From: Desulfobulbaceae bacterium UBA2262
GTDB taxonomy: Bacteria; Desulfobacterota; Desulfobulbia; Desulfobulbales; Desulfurivibrionaceae
Direction: 5' to 3'
Length of the DNA stretch: 15,220 nt
NCBI GenBank assembly: GCA_002347185.1
Contig: DDXK01000031.1
Coordinates: 20,085 to 35,304 of the forward strand
Position numbers and translations under genes: made by a program. Each line of letters starts with the position of its first letter. The first letter of the stretch is position 1. This document shows positions 14,498-15,220 of the stretch, one piece after another. The notes beneath the pieces are model-generated. The model was not told the origin of the DNA, did not search any database, and was given only the letters and a program-made list of their open reading frames with translations.

Positions 14498-15220
14498 TCA
14501 TTTTTTATCCGGGATCAGGTTCAGTTCCTTGAGGCGTCGCCAGAGGGTGGTGCGGGAGATCCCGAGCTGCTGGGCGGTTTCGGTCTGATTGAAGCCGGTG
14601 CGGCGGTAGACCTCGTAGATATGTTCCTGTTCGAGGATTTTCAGCTGGTTTTTCGCATGGTCGGGCGGGGTGGGACGGCTGTTGCCCAGGAAGAGGTCCG
14701 GGGGCAGGTCCTTGCCGGTGAGCACCTCATCCCGGGACAGGGCCACGGCCCGCTCCACGATGTTCTGCAGTTCGCGGACATTGCCCGGGAAGGGATAGGA
14801 AACCAGGGCATCGAGAAAGGCGCTGGAAATCTCGGGCACCTTTTTGCCGAACTGGGTGGCGATGAGGTTGACGAAGTGCTCCACCAGCAGCGGGATATCC
14901 TCCTGCCGCTTGCGCAGGGGAGGGAGCTCGATCATCACGACCTTGAGCCGGTAAAAGAGATCCTGGCGGAAGCTGCCCGCCGTCACCATCTTCTCGATAT
15001 CCCGGTTGGTGGCGGCGATGATCCGCACCTCGATGGCAACGGGGCTGACGCCGCCCACCCGGAGCAGGGTCCGCTCCTGGATGACGCGCAACAGTTTGAT
15101 CTGCATGGGCAGCGGCATCTCGCCCACCTCGTCGAGGAAGACCGTGCCGCCGTTCGCCGTCTCCAAAAGGCCGAGCTTGGTGCTCACCGCGCCGGTAAAG
15201 GCCCCTTTTTCGTGGCCGAA
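14498..15220 (-). CDS. Sigma-54-dependent activator, C-terminal part (5' end off window)
   Basis: The last 240 residues of an NtrC-family enhancer-binding protein are visible. The frame is open to the window edge and begins FGHEKGAFTGA, the sigma-54 contact loop. It continues with the Walker B segment GGTVFLDEVGEM, the sensor I strand VRIIAATNRD, the FRQDLFYRL and PLRKRQEDIP segments, and the sensor II region FPGNVRELQNIVERAV. A Fis-type helix-turn-helix, QTETAQQLGISRTTLWRRLKEL, ends the protein. The Walker A loop and the N-terminal sensory or receiver domain lie outside the window, so the input signal is unknown. It stands upstream of, and co-oriented with, the stress-like/TSUP operon. The gap between them holds a sigma-54 promoter and palindromes that are probably its targets. 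No terminator was recognised after its stop. Confidence 0.95.
   Translation of the reverse strand, partial: FGHEKGAFTGAVSTKLGLLETANGGTVFLDEVGEMPLPMQIKLLRVIQERTLLRVGGVSPVAIEVRIIAATNRDIEKMVTAGSFRQDLFYRLKVVMIELPPLRKRQEDIPLLVEHFVNLIATQFGKKVPEISSAFLDALVSYPFPGNVRELQNIVERAVALSRDEVLTGKDLPPDLFLGNSRPTPPDHAKNQLKILEQEHIYEVYRRTGFNQTETAQQLGISRTTLWRRLKELNLIPDKK

Overview
The window is GC-rich, densely packed bacterial DNA. The gene content is a sigma-54 activator, a TSUP permease paired with a TIGR02186-type membrane protein, and several PEP/pyruvate-dikinase-like proteins next to a two-component system. This suggests a Desulfobacterota (former Deltaproteobacteria) chromosome, perhaps Desulfobulbales-like; that placement is an inference from gene content, not a phylogenetic result. 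No tRNA, rRNA, transposon or CRISPR was seen.

Left edge (1-2120): the start of a phosphomannomutase/phosphoglucomutase runs off the left end on the minus strand. Divergent from it on the plus strand are a Cys-rich YkgJ-like protein and a PPP-type metallophosphoesterase. The phosphatase gene converges on, and overlaps by 10 bp, the large minus-strand cluster.

Main cluster (2111-14210, all minus strand, so read from right to left): a degenerate universal-stress-like protein, a TSUP (TauE/SafE) permease, a TIGR02186-like membrane protein, a rho-independent terminator, then dikinase-like protein 1, a stand-alone receiver, a membrane histidine kinase, and dikinase-like proteins 2 and 3. Genes from the receiver onward are spaced by -4 to +6 bp and look like one transcription unit. 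The three dikinase-like proteins (about 868, 843 and 866 aa) are paralogues. Each has an N-terminal helical region, an ATP-grasp PEP/pyruvate-binding domain, a phosphohistidine swivel domain with its His, and a shared C-terminal domain of roughly 280 residues in place of the usual PEP-binding barrel. They are therefore probably not ordinary PEP synthases.

Right edge (14211-15220): the truncated 3' part of a sigma-54 activator gene (GAFTGA, AAA+, Fis-type HTH) lies upstream of the cluster. The 287-bp gap between it and the stress-like gene holds a good -24/-12 promoter (14276-14293) and, 70-170 bp further upstream, three copies of TGAAACAG within GTTTCA-N3-TGAAAC-type palindromes. The layout suggests that the adjacent activator switches on the stress-like/TSUP/TIGR02186 operon and, if the terminator leaks, the dikinase/two-component genes behind it.

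The best candidate for an undescribed system is the set of three dikinase-like phosphohistidine proteins wrapped around a histidine kinase and a single-domain receiver, linked to a sigma-54-controlled TSUP export module.
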